The notes under the pieces: model-generated
Database searches by the model: none
Told to the model about the DNA's origin: nothing
The model's input: the letters and a program-made list of their open reading frames with translations, nothing else
Position numbers and translations under genes: made by a program
Source: Tyzzerella sp.
Lineage (GTDB): Bacteria; Bacillota; Clostridia; Lachnospirales; Lachnospiraceae
Assembly (NCBI GenBank): GCA_017465565.1
Contig: JAFTWA010000046.1
Span: 65,897-100,451 of the forward strand
Direction of reading: 5' to 3'
DNA length: 34,555 nucleotides
Shown: one piece after another, positions 7,731-15,706 of the stretch
How positions within the stretch are numbered: the first letter of the stretch is position 1
Layout: every line of letters begins with the position of its first letter

Positions 7731-7823
7731 AATGCAATTTGGGGACACCATTAAACGCAATTTGGGACACCACTAAACGCAATTGGGGACGTAGTAAAAT
7801 TTAATTTTACTACGTCCCCAATT
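7731..7823. repeat. Palindromic repeat copy B (long form), between convergent genes
   Basis: Three tandem degenerate units beginning AATTTGGGGACACCA, AATTTGGGACACCAC and AATTGGGGACGTAGT (from about 7736, 7759 and 7781). The last forms a 20-bp perfect hairpin, 7781-7800 with 7804-7823, with a 3-nt loop. It lies between the ends of convergent genes (7706 and 7828) and could terminate both transcripts, although it lacks a classic T tract. It shares architecture with copy C at 13817 and its first unit with copy A at 6065. Confidence 0.8.
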
Positions 7824-7827
7824 TGAA

Positions 7828-9537
7828 TTAGTTCATATATTTTTCAATAATTTCAAATGGTGCTGGACCAATATCAAGTAGTTTCTGGTGAAATTCTTTT
7901 TGCGAAAAGTCATTTCCCATTTCAGCAATCATTTCTTTCTTTAATTCAAGAATCTCAACATATCCAATATAGTAAGTAAGATAGTTTGCAGGATCCCCAA
8001 GAATCAAGTCGTAAATCTCCTGAATGGTTGCCTCGTCGCTAATTCCATAGGAACTGAAAAATGCAAGTGTATCTTCCGCAGTCCATCCGTCATAGTGAAT
8101 TCCAATATCCGCGGTTGCGTAGAGTCCAAGGATAATGGAATTGTTTTTCTGCAACAGTGTTGCCATCGGCCTTTCCAGGGTGCTTAAGTAATAGGAGCAC
8201 ATCTCTGCATAAGTTGCCCAGCCTTCCACATAACCACCGAAGTTCAAAAGTGTACGGATTGGATCTGGCTCAGTTGATGCATAGTAGGTGGTTTGATACA
8301 AGTGCCCGGGATAGCCTTCATGTGCAAGTGTTGTAAAAAGTGAAATATCTTCCATAGAGTAGGCTTGATTAATGTAAATCACATTTTCATTGTAGTTATC
8401 AATAGAAGGAATCAAGTAAAATGCAGGGCTTAGGTATTCTTCCAAAGCCTTAGGTACATATTTTATTTCTACGTTTACGGCTGCTGAGGTTGGAAACGTG
8501 TTGGAAATTTTATTTTCTAATGTTTTTAAAATGGTATCGGGTGATTGCGTAATGGAAGCAGTCTCTTCTAATATAGAAGCATTTTCTTCTAACACAATCT
8601 GTGTGTCCATAAGATCTGCAGCTATTTGGCTCTGTATTAGTTCTTTTAATTCTTCAATAGTTCGAGATGAACCTGTTGATGTGCGGACAAGGTGAGAGTA
8701 ATAATCTTTTCCTTCAGGAAGAAAACATAGTCCCTGTGGATTTGTTCCTGTGCCTTTGAGAGCGGCGATGGCGGAAGCTAGTTTCTCATAGGTTGGGAGG
8801 ATTTTGGAACTTACAATATTCTGGTTTAATTCACAAAAGGCAAGTCGGGAGTTTTCTGTGAGATTGGTTAACCCTGAAAGTCGTTCTTCAAAAGTAGAAA
8901 GCAAGTAATTTTCTTCACCCATTGCAACAAAAGCATTGCATTGCTCGATAACATCATCGGCAACGGCATCACACATAAAGAGTCCCGCAGCCGATTTTTG
9001 CTGTTCGAAGTGAATCAGAGAATCGAAATATTCTGGCAGAGTTTCAAGCAACGCTAGATAAGTTTCTACATCTTCACTGCTTGTAAACTGATATTCTGCT
9101 AAGAGGACTGGGAGCTGCGCATGAATGCCAGTTACAGGGCTTAAAGGTTCTTCATAGAGATAATAGGAAACATCCTTCGCTGCGGTGTCAAAATAATAAG
9201 TAAGAATGTCGTAGGTCAGTTGATTTTCTTCGGAAAGTGTATTGTAAGAAAATTTGCGAAGTGCCTCATTCCAGTTTTCAATAGATGCAAGGGCAGCAGT
9301 CTCGCTGTAATCAAAGGAACCAAAAGTAATTGGAGAGTCAGTGATTCCATATTTTTCGGGCTCTTGAAGGGAATAGTGCAGGTTGATGGTGTTTGAAGAT
9401 ACTTCTTCTTGGAATAGGCATAGAGTGAAATTCTTGAAAGCTGTGTTAGCATTGGTAGGGATTGAGAAGTTGGAACAACTAGTGATTAATATGAAGAGAC
9501 AAAGTAAAAGCGGAAGAAGATATTTTTTAAATTTCAT
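7828..9537 (-). CDS. DUF885 family lipoprotein, putative metallopeptidase
   Basis: A surface lipoprotein of 569 residues. The signal peptide MKFKKYLLPLLLCLFILITS ends in a lipobox with the lipidated Cys at residue 21, so the mature protein is anchored outside the membrane. The body matches the DUF885 family, whose key motif HEGYPGH is present at about residues 406-412. This is a zinc-type site resembling that of M2/M3-like carboxypeptidases, with the downstream GYVEGWATYAE glutamate segment also seen. The likely role is hydrolysis of extracellular peptides or cell-wall-derived substrates, but the substrate is unproven. On the minus strand GGAG lies 5 nt before the ATG. The next gene upstream on the same strand is an AbgT-family importer, which would fit uptake of amino-acyl products, although the 329-bp gap with a hairpin suggests separate transcription. 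Confidence 0.88.
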   Translation of the reverse strand: MKFKKYLLPLLLCLFILITSCSNFSIPTNANTAFKNFTLCLFQEEVSSNTINLHYSLQEPEKYGITDSPITFGSFDYSETAALASIENWNEALRKFSYNTLSEENQLTYDILTYYFDTAAKDVSYYLYEEPLSPVTGIHAQLPVLLAEYQFTSSEDVETYLALLETLPEYFDSLIHFEQQKSAAGLFMCDAVADDVIEQCNAFVAMGEENYLLSTFEERLSGLTNLTENSRLAFCELNQNIVSSKILPTYEKLASAIAALKGTGTNPQGLCFLPEGKDYYSHLVRTSTGSSRTIEELKELIQSQIAADLMDTQIVLEENASILEETASITQSPDTILKTLENKISNTFPTSAAVNVEIKYVPKALEEYLSPAFYLIPSIDNYNENVIYINQAYSMEDISLFTTLAHEGYPGHLYQTTYYASTEPDPIRTLLNFGGYVEGWATYAEMCSYYLSTLERPMATLLQKNNSIILGLYATADIGIHYDGWTAEDTLAFFSSYGISDEATIQEIYDLILGDPANYLTYYIGYVEILELKKEMIAEMGNDFSQKEFHQKLLDIGPAPFEIIEKYMN

Positions 9538-9562
9538 AAAGACTCCAGTTTGTTTTAGTGTA

Positions 9563-9568
9563 ATTATA
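9563..9568 (-). promoter_or_regulatory. Putative -10 box of the DUF885 gene
   Basis: TATAAT on the minus strand (plus-strand ATTATA), 26 bp upstream of the start codon. No convincing -35 was found at 16-18 bp. Tentative. Confidence 0.35.
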
Positions 9569-9645
9569 TGAAATCTTTTCCTTGAAATTGCATTAAAACT
9601 AAATCAAGATAAGCAAGTGGGTCTCGAAAACCAGTAAATAAACTT

Positions 9646-9677
9646 AAGGTCCAAAAATCAGTCTCTTTTTGGACCTT
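9646..9677 (-). terminator. Hairpin downstream of the AbgT-family gene
   Basis: AAGGTCCAAAAA (9646-9657) pairs with TTTTTGGACCTT (9666-9677) in a near-perfect stem with an 8-nt loop. It lies in the 329-bp gap 9538-9866, downstream of the minus-strand AbgT gene and upstream of the DUF885 promoter. The U tract on the minus strand is short, so termination is likely but not certain. Confidence 0.55.
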
Positions 9678-9727
9678 TTAGTGTGTTATAAAGCAAATTT
9701 TATCTGCAGACGTGGATTTTGCATGTA

Positions 9728-9756
9728 GTGTCCATTTTTCAAAAAAATTTGGACAC
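9728..9756. repeat. Inverted repeat GTGTCCA/TGGACAC
   Basis: GTGTCCA (9728-9734) and TGGACAC (9750-9756) flank an A/T-rich loop, and GTGTCCA recurs at 9779-9785. The TTTGGACACCAT segment resembles the repeat unit of copies B and C and may be a decayed member. The rest of the gap 9538-9866 shows no further gene or RNA signal. Confidence 0.45.
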
Positions 9757-9866
9757 CATATCAACCTGTGATTGACTAGTGTCCAAGCGTCGAATTAAAT
9801 TGTTGGTTTTCACCAAAAAAGAAATCAAGTTCCCCAGTGCGGCAAATACAAATTTTTTGTGATAAT

Positions 9867-11411
9867 CTATACCCCAATCGGCAGTCCCACCGCCAGCCAA
9901 ACCACCATCATAATTGTCCATCCAATCAAAAACACAATCGAATAAGGCATCATAGTAGCAGTGATGGTTCCAATCCCTGCTTTCTTGTCATAACGCTGTG
10001 CGAAGGTAATGATTACTGCGTAGTATGTCATCATTGGCGTAATGACGTTTGTGCAGGAATCTCCGATTCGGTAAGCCAGCTGGCAAAGCTCAGGGCTGTA
10101 ACCGAGCAGCATGAACATTGGCACGAATACAGGTGCAAGAATGTTCCATTTTGCAGAGGCAGAACCCATAAATAAGTTCATAAATGCCGAGAACAACACG
10201 AAAATAATCATCAGCGGAATGAGCCCGATGTTCACATTTTTGAAAAAGTTTGCGCCATTTAGGGCAATGATTGTTCCTAATTTCGTGTAATTAAAATAGT
10301 TAATGAACTGTGCGGAAACAAACGCCAATGCGAGAAACGATCCCATAGAACCCATGGATTTTGACATGGCATTGCATACACCATTTTGCTTTGTAAAGGT
10401 GCCAACTGTTTTACCGTAAGCAATTCCAGGAAGCAGGAACAGCAGGGTAATCAATATTACGATACTGTTCAAAAATGTGGAGGTTGGATTTCCAAACAGA
10501 GCGCCATTTTCATTTCGCATAAAGGAATCCGCTGGAATACATGCGATTACAATGATGGCAACGTAAAGAAGCGCAACAATTCCTGCATTTCGCAGTCCCT
10601 TTCGCTCTAAATCCGTTACAACTCTTAAAGAATCATCCTCTTCATCAAGGACATCTCCGCTAAATACTCCTAAACGAGGCTCTACAATTTTGTCAGTTAC
10701 AAATGTACCTAAAATTGTAATTAAAAATGTTGATACAAATAGGAAAATATAGTTCCCCATAACGGATACTTCGTAAGCCGGGTCGATGATAGTCGCTGCA
10801 GTCTGGGAAATTCCAGCAAGCATAGGCTCCAGTGACCCAATTAAAAGATTGGCTGAGTAACCGCCAGACACTCCGGCAAATGCGGCGGCAAGACCGGCCA
10901 TCGGATGGCGGCCGCAGGCGCGGAACATCATAGCGCCGAGCGGAATCAGGATAACGTAACCGGCATCACTTGCAATGTTAGACATCACCCCGAGGAAAAC
11001 AATAGCTGGAGTGATGAATTTTGCCGGAGTTATTTTGACCGCAGATTTTAATAGGGTGTTAATTAAACCCGACTGCTCCGCAACCCCTACACCGAGCATG
11101 GCAACTAGAACCACACCAAGCGGTGCATAGGTAGTAAAGTTGCTGACAACATTTGTCAGCATGTAAGTGAGTCCTTCTCTGGAAAGAAGGCTTACAGCAG
11201 TGACTGTCGTTTCCTGAAGCTCGCCGTCTACGATTAATTCTCCGGTCGCAGAGATTCCAAGCATAGAACAAACGGCAGAAATCACAACGACTGCCGCCGC
11301 AAAGACTGCGAATAAGGCAATCGGATGCGGAAGCCGATTTCCGATGGACTCAATTCCGTTGAGCCAGCGGTTATATAAGCTAACCTTTGGCGTCGATTTT
11401 TTCTTTATCAT
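9867..11411 (-). CDS. abgT: AbgT family transporter (p-aminobenzoyl-glutamate type)
   Basis: A polytopic inner-membrane transporter of 514 residues, the full family length, with about 12 hydrophobic segments. It begins with a cytoplasmic NRWLNGIESIGNRLPHPIALF segment. It carries the family blocks YAPLGVVLVAMLGVGVAEQSG, NIASDAGYVILIPLGAMMF, GVSGGYSANLLIGSLEP and, near the C-terminus, GDSCTNVITPMMTYYAVI. AbgT proteins import p-aminobenzoyl-glutamate or export sulfonamides; dipeptide-like substrates have also been proposed for Firmicute members, so the substrate is inference. GGGGAG lies 6 nt before the ATG on the minus strand, and a minus-strand promoter at 11461-11490 drives it divergently from metG. 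Confidence 0.92.
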   Translation of the reverse strand: MIKKKSTPKVSLYNRWLNGIESIGNRLPHPIALFAVFAAAVVVISAVCSMLGISATGELIVDGELQETTVTAVSLLSREGLTYMLTNVVSNFTTYAPLGVVLVAMLGVGVAEQSGLINTLLKSAVKITPAKFITPAIVFLGVMSNIASDAGYVILIPLGAMMFRACGRHPMAGLAAAFAGVSGGYSANLLIGSLEPMLAGISQTAATIIDPAYEVSVMGNYIFLFVSTFLITILGTFVTDKIVEPRLGVFSGDVLDEEDDSLRVVTDLERKGLRNAGIVALLYVAIIVIACIPADSFMRNENGALFGNPTSTFLNSIVILITLLFLLPGIAYGKTVGTFTKQNGVCNAMSKSMGSMGSFLALAFVSAQFINYFNYTKLGTIIALNGANFFKNVNIGLIPLMIIFVLFSAFMNLFMGSASAKWNILAPVFVPMFMLLGYSPELCQLAYRIGDSCTNVITPMMTYYAVIITFAQRYDKKAGIGTITATMMPYSIVFLIGWTIMMVVWLAVGLPIGV

Positions 11412-11460
11412 ATAAAACTCCCCTTTATCGTGATTTTAAAATGTATACGTTGACGCCAAA

Positions 11461-11490
11461 ATTGTATCATGCGATAGTTTATACGGTCAA
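11461..11490 (-). promoter_or_regulatory. Putative promoter of the AbgT-family gene
   Basis: On the minus strand, TTGACC (plus 11485-11490), an 18-bp spacer and TACAAT (plus 11461-11466), about 50 bp before the start codon. Confidence 0.65.
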
Positions 11491-11508
11491 AACACAATAT
11501 TTGGTAAC

Positions 11509-11537
11509 TTGACATACGGCAAATCCTGTGTTACGAT
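11509..11537 (+). promoter_or_regulatory. Promoter of the metG T-box transcript
   Basis: TTGACA (11509-11514), a 17-bp spacer and TACGAT (11532-11537). It is placed just before the stem I region of the T-box. Confidence 0.75.
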
Positions 11538-11544
11538 TTTTCCA

Positions 11545-11850
11545 TATTTGAAAATGTAAACGCAGTGATGAAAAGAGTACATTTTTGAAAATCTTACAGA
11601 GAATTCCCGTTGGCTGAGAGGGATAGATGGAAGAAAATGGAAGATGGCTTCGGAGCGGTGTGCTGAGCGGATTTTATATGGATAGATTTTCGTAAGGTAC
11701 AATGGGTTCGCCCTTTATAGCGATAGAGTTTCTTTATAAAATAAGTGAACTCGTGGAGGTTGGTATCGCGAGGTGCCAGCGAAGAGAAGTGGTAACACGG
11801 AATAACAAGCCCGTCTTCTTATTATAAGAAGAGTGGCTTTTTTTATTCTA
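11545..11850 (+). ncRNA. T-box leader, tRNA-Met-responsive
   Basis: A long leader before metG with T-box hallmarks. These are GTGATGAAAAGAGTA (11565-11579, stem I GATGA and AGTA), a distal-loop segment CAGAGAATTCCCGTTGGCTG (from 11597), TGCTGAGC (11661-11668, K-turn 3' strand) and the T-box core AAGTGGTAACACGG (11787-11800), whose TGGT bulge complements the ACCA end expected of tRNA-Met. The terminator is CTTCTTA-TTA-TAAGAAG with a T7 run (11815-11844). A plausible specifier is ATG at 11644-11646, directly before a GCT-TCGG-AGC mini-hairpin; ATG at 11637 is an alternative. Uncharged tRNA-Met would permit readthrough into metG. Confidence 0.88.
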
Positions 11851-11903
11851 TATTTTAGGAAATAGCGCTCTTCAATCCAAAGAAACAAATGGAGGAAAAG
11901 AAA

Positions 11904-13808
11904 ATGGAAAACAAGAAATTTTATATGACAACAGCCATTGCCTACACATCAGGCAAACCACACATTGGTAACACATACGAATTCGTACTTGCAGATGCAA
12001 TCGCAAGATACAAAAGAAGCCAGGGGTATGACGTATGGTTCCAGACAGGTACAGACGAGCATGGCCAGAAAATTGAATTAAAAGCACAGGAAGCAGGAAT
12101 GTCACCAAAGGAATTTGTTGACGGTATTGCTGCGCAGGTAAAAGAAATCGCTGATATGATGAACACATCTTACGATTATTTCATCCGTACAACAGACGAT
12201 TATCATGAAAAACAAGTGCAGAAAATGTTCAAAAAGATGTACGAAAAAGGGGACATTTACAAAGGGTACTACGAAGGAATGTACTGTACACCTTGTGAAT
12301 CCTTCTTTACAGAATCACAATTAGTAGATGGAAAATGTCCAGACTGCGGACGTGAAGTTCAACCAGCAAAAGAAGAAGCTTATTTCTTCAAAATGAGCAA
12401 ATACGCCGACAGATTAATCGAGCACATCAACACACACCCAGAATTTATTCAACCAGTTTCACGTAAAAATGAAATGATGAATAACTTCTTATTGCCAGGC
12501 CTTCAAGACCTTTGTGTATCAAGAACTTCATTCAAATGGGGCATTCCAGTTGATTTTGACCCAAAACACGTAACATACGTATGGCTTGACGCCCTCACAA
12601 ACTACATCACAGGTATTGGATACGACTGCGATGGTGAAAGCACAGAGCAGTTTAACAAAAACTGGCCAGCAGATTTACACTTAATCGGAAAAGATATCAT
12701 TCGTTTCCATACAATTTATTGGCCAATTTTCTTAATGTCATTAGATTTACCATTGCCAAAACAAATCTTTGGACACCCATGGTTACTCCAAGGCGATGGC
12801 AAGATGAGTAAATCAAAAGGAAATGTTATTTATGCAGACGAATTAGTAGATATGTTCGGCGTAGATGCAGTGCGTTACTTCTTACTTCACGAAATGCCAT
12901 TCGACAACGACGGTGTTATCACATGGGAATTGATGGTAGAACGTATCAACTCTGACCTTGCAAACACCTTAGGAAATCTTGTGAATAGAACAATTTCTAT
13001 GACAAACAAATACTTCGGTGGAAAAGTTACAGACAAGGGCGTAGCTACAGAGGTAGATGCGGACCTTAAAGCAGTTGTTGATGGAACTCCAGCAGCAGTG
13101 GATAAGAAAATGGAAGACCTTCGTGTTGCAGATGCAATCACAGAAATCTTCAATTTATTCAAACGTTGTAACAAATACATCGATGAAACAATGCCATGGG
13201 CATTAGCAAAAGATGAGGCACAAAAAGACAGACTGGAAACTGTACTTTACAACTTAATCGACAGTATCGAAAAGGGTGCAAAACTTTTGGCTTCATTCTT
13301 ACCAGAAACAGCAGAAAGAATCTTGAAGCAGACAAATGGCGGAAACGTAACAGACAAACCAGAAATCTTATTTGCACGTTTAGATATGGAAGAAGTACTT
13401 AAGAAAGTAGAAGAACTTCATCCACCAGTAGCAGAAGAAGCTGAGGCTGTAGAAGAAGATGTAATTGACATTGAACCAAAAGAAGAAATTACATTTGATG
13501 ATTGGTCAAAATTACAATTCCAGGTAGGTGAAATCATCGCTTGTGAAGAAGTGAAGAAATCTAAAAAATTACTCTGCTCACAAGTTAAGATTGGAAGCCA
13601 GGTAAAACAAATCGTATCAGGTATCAAACAGCATTACACAGCAGAAGAAATGGTTGGTAAGAAAGTAATGGTGCTTGTAAACTTAAAACCTGCTAAATTA
13701 GCTGGTATTTTATCAGAAGGTATGTTACTCTGCGCAGAAGATGCGGAAGGAAACCTTGCACTCATGACGCCAGAAAAACCAATGCCAGCTGGGGCAGAAA
13801 TTGCGTAA
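11904..13808 (+). CDS. metG: Methionyl-tRNA synthetase
   Basis: A cytoplasmic class I aminoacyl-tRNA synthetase of 634 residues charging tRNA-Met. The frame is open from 11889, but that ATG overlaps the ribosome binding site GGAGG (11891-11895), so ATG 11904 is chosen. Motifs are the HIGH variant PHIGN (about residues 19-23), a zinc knuckle CTPC...CPDC, the KMSKS loop at about residues 300-304 and an anticodon-binding helical domain. A C-terminal EMAP-II/Trbp-like tRNA-binding domain (FQVGEIIACEEVKKSKKLL to AEGNLALMTPEKPMPAGAEI) is joined by an acidic linker rich in E, V and A. Codon use is highly optimised. It is controlled by the T-box and followed by repeat copy C, then ddh. Confidence 0.97.
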   Translation: MENKKFYMTTAIAYTSGKPHIGNTYEFVLADAIARYKRSQGYDVWFQTGTDEHGQKIELKAQEAGMSPKEFVDGIAAQVKEIADMMNTSYDYFIRTTDDYHEKQVQKMFKKMYEKGDIYKGYYEGMYCTPCESFFTESQLVDGKCPDCGREVQPAKEEAYFFKMSKYADRLIEHINTHPEFIQPVSRKNEMMNNFLLPGLQDLCVSRTSFKWGIPVDFDPKHVTYVWLDALTNYITGIGYDCDGESTEQFNKNWPADLHLIGKDIIRFHTIYWPIFLMSLDLPLPKQIFGHPWLLQGDGKMSKSKGNVIYADELVDMFGVDAVRYFLLHEMPFDNDGVITWELMVERINSDLANTLGNLVNRTISMTNKYFGGKVTDKGVATEVDADLKAVVDGTPAAVDKKMEDLRVADAITEIFNLFKRCNKYIDETMPWALAKDEAQKDRLETVLYNLIDSIEKGAKLLASFLPETAERILKQTNGGNVTDKPEILFARLDMEEVLKKVEELHPPVAEEAEAVEEDVIDIEPKEEITFDDWSKLQFQVGEIIACEEVKKSKKLLCSQVKIGSQVKQIVSGIKQHYTAEEMVGKKVMVLVNLKPAKLAGILSEGMLLCAEDAEGNLALMTPEKPMPAGAEIA

Positions 13809-13816
13809 ATGTAAAA

Positions 13817-13898
13817 AAGGGACACCCCAAAGTTCAATTTGGGGACACCACTAACTTAAATTTGGGACGTAGTCAAATTGAATTTTACAACGTCCCCA
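13817..13898. repeat. Palindromic repeat copy C (long form)
   Basis: AAGGGACACC, AATTTGGGGACACCACTAA (from 13836) and AATTTGGGACGTAGT (from 13859) end in an imperfect hairpin, GGGACGTAGTCAAATT (13864-13879) with AATTTTACAACGTCCC (13881-13896), which has two mismatches. The order of units matches copy B. The right edge abuts the ribosome binding site AAGGAGG of ddh, so the hairpin may affect readthrough from metG or ddh translation. Confidence 0.8.
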
Positions 13899-13911
13899 AG
13901 GAGGCAAAATT

Positions 13912-14892
13912 ATGATTAGAATTGGTATCGTAGGTTATGGCAATATCGGACGCGGCGTTGAGCTTGCAATCGAACGCAATGATGATATGCAATTGGTAGC
14001 AGTCGTTACTCGCCGTAATCCAGAGACAGTAAATGTTTTAACAGAAGGTGTGAAGAAGGTTCATTTAGATGATGTTCTCACATTAAAAGATGAAGTTGAC
14101 GTGATGATTCTCTGCGGAGGTTCTGCAACAGACCTTCCAGTGATGGGACCAGCAATCGTTAAGAACTTTAATACAATCGACAGTTTTGATACACATGCAA
14201 AGATTCCAGAATATTTTGCAAATGTGGATGCAGCTGCAAAAGAAGGAAACCATGTGGGAATTATCTCAGTAGGCTGGGACCCAGGTATGTTCTCGCTCAA
14301 CAGAATTTATGCGGAATCCATTCTTGTACAGGGCAGCACATATACATTCTGGGGAAAAGGCGTGAGTCAGGGACACTCTGACGCAATCCGACGCGTGCCA
14401 GGTGTAAAAAATGGAATCCAATATACAGTTCCAATTGAAGCTGCAGTAGACGAAGTAAGAAGCGGAAGCGAACCACAGCTTACCACAAGACAGAAACATT
14501 TGAGAGAATGCTACGTTGTGCCCGAAGAAGGCGCTGACCTTGCAGCAATCGAAGAGGCAATCAAGACAATGCCAAACTACTTTGCTGAATACGACACAAC
14601 AGTAACATTCATTACTGAAGAAGAGTTAAAAGCAAACCACAGTAAGATGCCACACGGCGGATTCGTGATCCGTACAGGCGAAACTGGAAGAGATGGAAGC
14701 AAACACGTGATTGAATACTCGCTCAAATTAGATTCAAATCCAGAGTTTACTTCAAGTGTATTAGTTGCTTACGCAAGAGCAGCTTACAGACTTGCGGCAA
14801 AAGGCGAATCAGGAGCAAGAACAGTATTCGATATTCCACCAGTATTGTTATCACAAAAGACTCCAGAGCAATTAAGAAAAGAGATTTTGTAA
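13912..14892 (+). CDS. ddh: meso-Diaminopimelate D-dehydrogenase
   Basis: An NADPH-dependent cytoplasmic enzyme of 326 residues, converting L-2-amino-6-oxopimelate (tetrahydrodipicolinate hydrate) and ammonia directly to meso-diaminopimelate. It thus supplies lysine and the peptidoglycan cross-linking residue by the short pathway. The N-terminal Rossmann fold has GIVGYGNIGRG. Family blocks include SFDTHAKIPEY, IISVGWDPGMFSLNRIYAES, FWGKGVSQGHSDAIRRVPGV and the C-terminal NPEFTSSVLVAYARAAYRL. ATG 13912 is preceded by AAGGAGG (13898-13904). It lies between metG and tatD, two genes usually adjacent in Firmicutes, and appears co-transcribed with tatD, which begins one base after its stop. Confidence 0.95.
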   Translation: MIRIGIVGYGNIGRGVELAIERNDDMQLVAVVTRRNPETVNVLTEGVKKVHLDDVLTLKDEVDVMILCGGSATDLPVMGPAIVKNFNTIDSFDTHAKIPEYFANVDAAAKEGNHVGIISVGWDPGMFSLNRIYAESILVQGSTYTFWGKGVSQGHSDAIRRVPGVKNGIQYTVPIEAAVDEVRSGSEPQLTTRQKHLRECYVVPEEGADLAAIEEAIKTMPNYFAEYDTTVTFITEEELKANHSKMPHGGFVIRTGETGRDGSKHVIEYSLKLDSNPEFTSSVLVAYARAAYRLAAKGESGARTVFDIPPVLLSQKTPEQLRKEIL

Positions 14893-14893
14893 A

Positions 14894-15679
14894 ATGAAAC
14901 CTGATAGAAAGCCAATGATTTTCGAGAGTCATGCACATTATGATTCGCAGCAGTTTAATGAAGACCGGGATGAACTTCTGATGTCGATGCCTGAAAAAGG
15001 CATCGGCACTATCATAAACTCGGGTGCTGATTGGGATTCTGTCACAGAAGTCGTAGAATTAGCCCAGAAGTATCCGCACGTCTATGCGGCAGTAGGGATG
15101 CATCCAGACGAAGTGGGAGATTTGAACGAAGAACGATTCCAATTTTTAAAAAGCCAATGCCAGAAAGAAAAAGTCGTGGCAGTTGGCGAAATCGGTCTCG
15201 ATTATTATTGGGACAATGAATCGCATGACGTTCAGAAAAAATGGTTTACCCGACAGCTTGAATTAGCCAGAGAACTGGACCTGCCGGTCATCATCCACAG
15301 TAGGGATGCGGCGGCGGACACGCTGGAAATGATGAAGGAGTATGGAAAAGGCCTCCGCGGTGTCATCCACTGTTTCTCTTATTCCAAAGAGATGGCATTA
15401 GAATATGTGAAAATGGGATTTCACATCGGAGTCGGCGGTGTGGTCACATTTAAAAATAGCAAGAAACTAAAAGAAGTGGTGGAAGCAATTCCTTTAGAAA
15501 GAATTCTTCTAGAGACCGACTGCCCATATCTTGCACCGACACCATTCCGTGGCAAACGAAATTCTTCCCTTTATATTCCTTATATTGCAGAAGAGATTGC
15601 TAATCTAAAGGGAGTAACTTATGAAGAAGTAGTTGCGCAGACAGAGCAAAACGGAAAAATGTTATTCAATATTCAGTAG
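14894..15679 (+). CDS. tatD: TatD family hydrolase (metal-dependent DNase)
   Basis: A TIM-barrel metallohydrolase of 261 residues with 3'-5' exonuclease or DNA-repair-type activity in characterised members. Metal ligands are visible in ESHAHYD (HxH), VGEIGLDYYWD (Glu), VIIHSRDA (His), IHCFSYS (His) and LETDCPYLAP (Asp). The first residue of the HxH block is Glu where Asp is common. The start is uncertain: ATG 14894 gives an 8-residue extension, while ATG 14915 (MIFESHAH) matches the usual family start; neither has a strong ribosome binding site. It sits between ddh and rsmA in a housekeeping block. Confidence 0.92.
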   Translation: MKPDRKPMIFESHAHYDSQQFNEDRDELLMSMPEKGIGTIINSGADWDSVTEVVELAQKYPHVYAAVGMHPDEVGDLNEERFQFLKSQCQKEKVVAVGEIGLDYYWDNESHDVQKKWFTRQLELARELDLPVIIHSRDAAADTLEMMKEYGKGLRGVIHCFSYSKEMALEYVKMGFHIGVGGVVTFKNSKKLKEVVEAIPLERILLETDCPYLAPTPFRGKRNSSLYIPYIAEEIANLKGVTYEEVVAQTEQNGKMLFNIQ

Positions 15680-15706
15680 AAACCAATATATACGAGAGGT
15701 AAGTAT

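Noticed and set aside
7781-7823. 20-bp palindrome as a simple rho-independent terminator
   Set aside because: There is no T tract on either side, and the flanking tandem units recur elsewhere, so a repeat-family label fits better, although it may still stop transcription.
9678-9866. Possible small RNA or gene in the gap before the AbgT gene
   Set aside because: Only the GTGTCCA inverted repeat is visible; no promoter plus terminator pair or ribosome binding site was found.
9837-10175. 112-codon plus-strand frame over the 3' end of the AbgT gene
   Set aside because: Composition is rich in His, Asn and Cys, typical of a shadow; the opposite strand has a full-length transporter.
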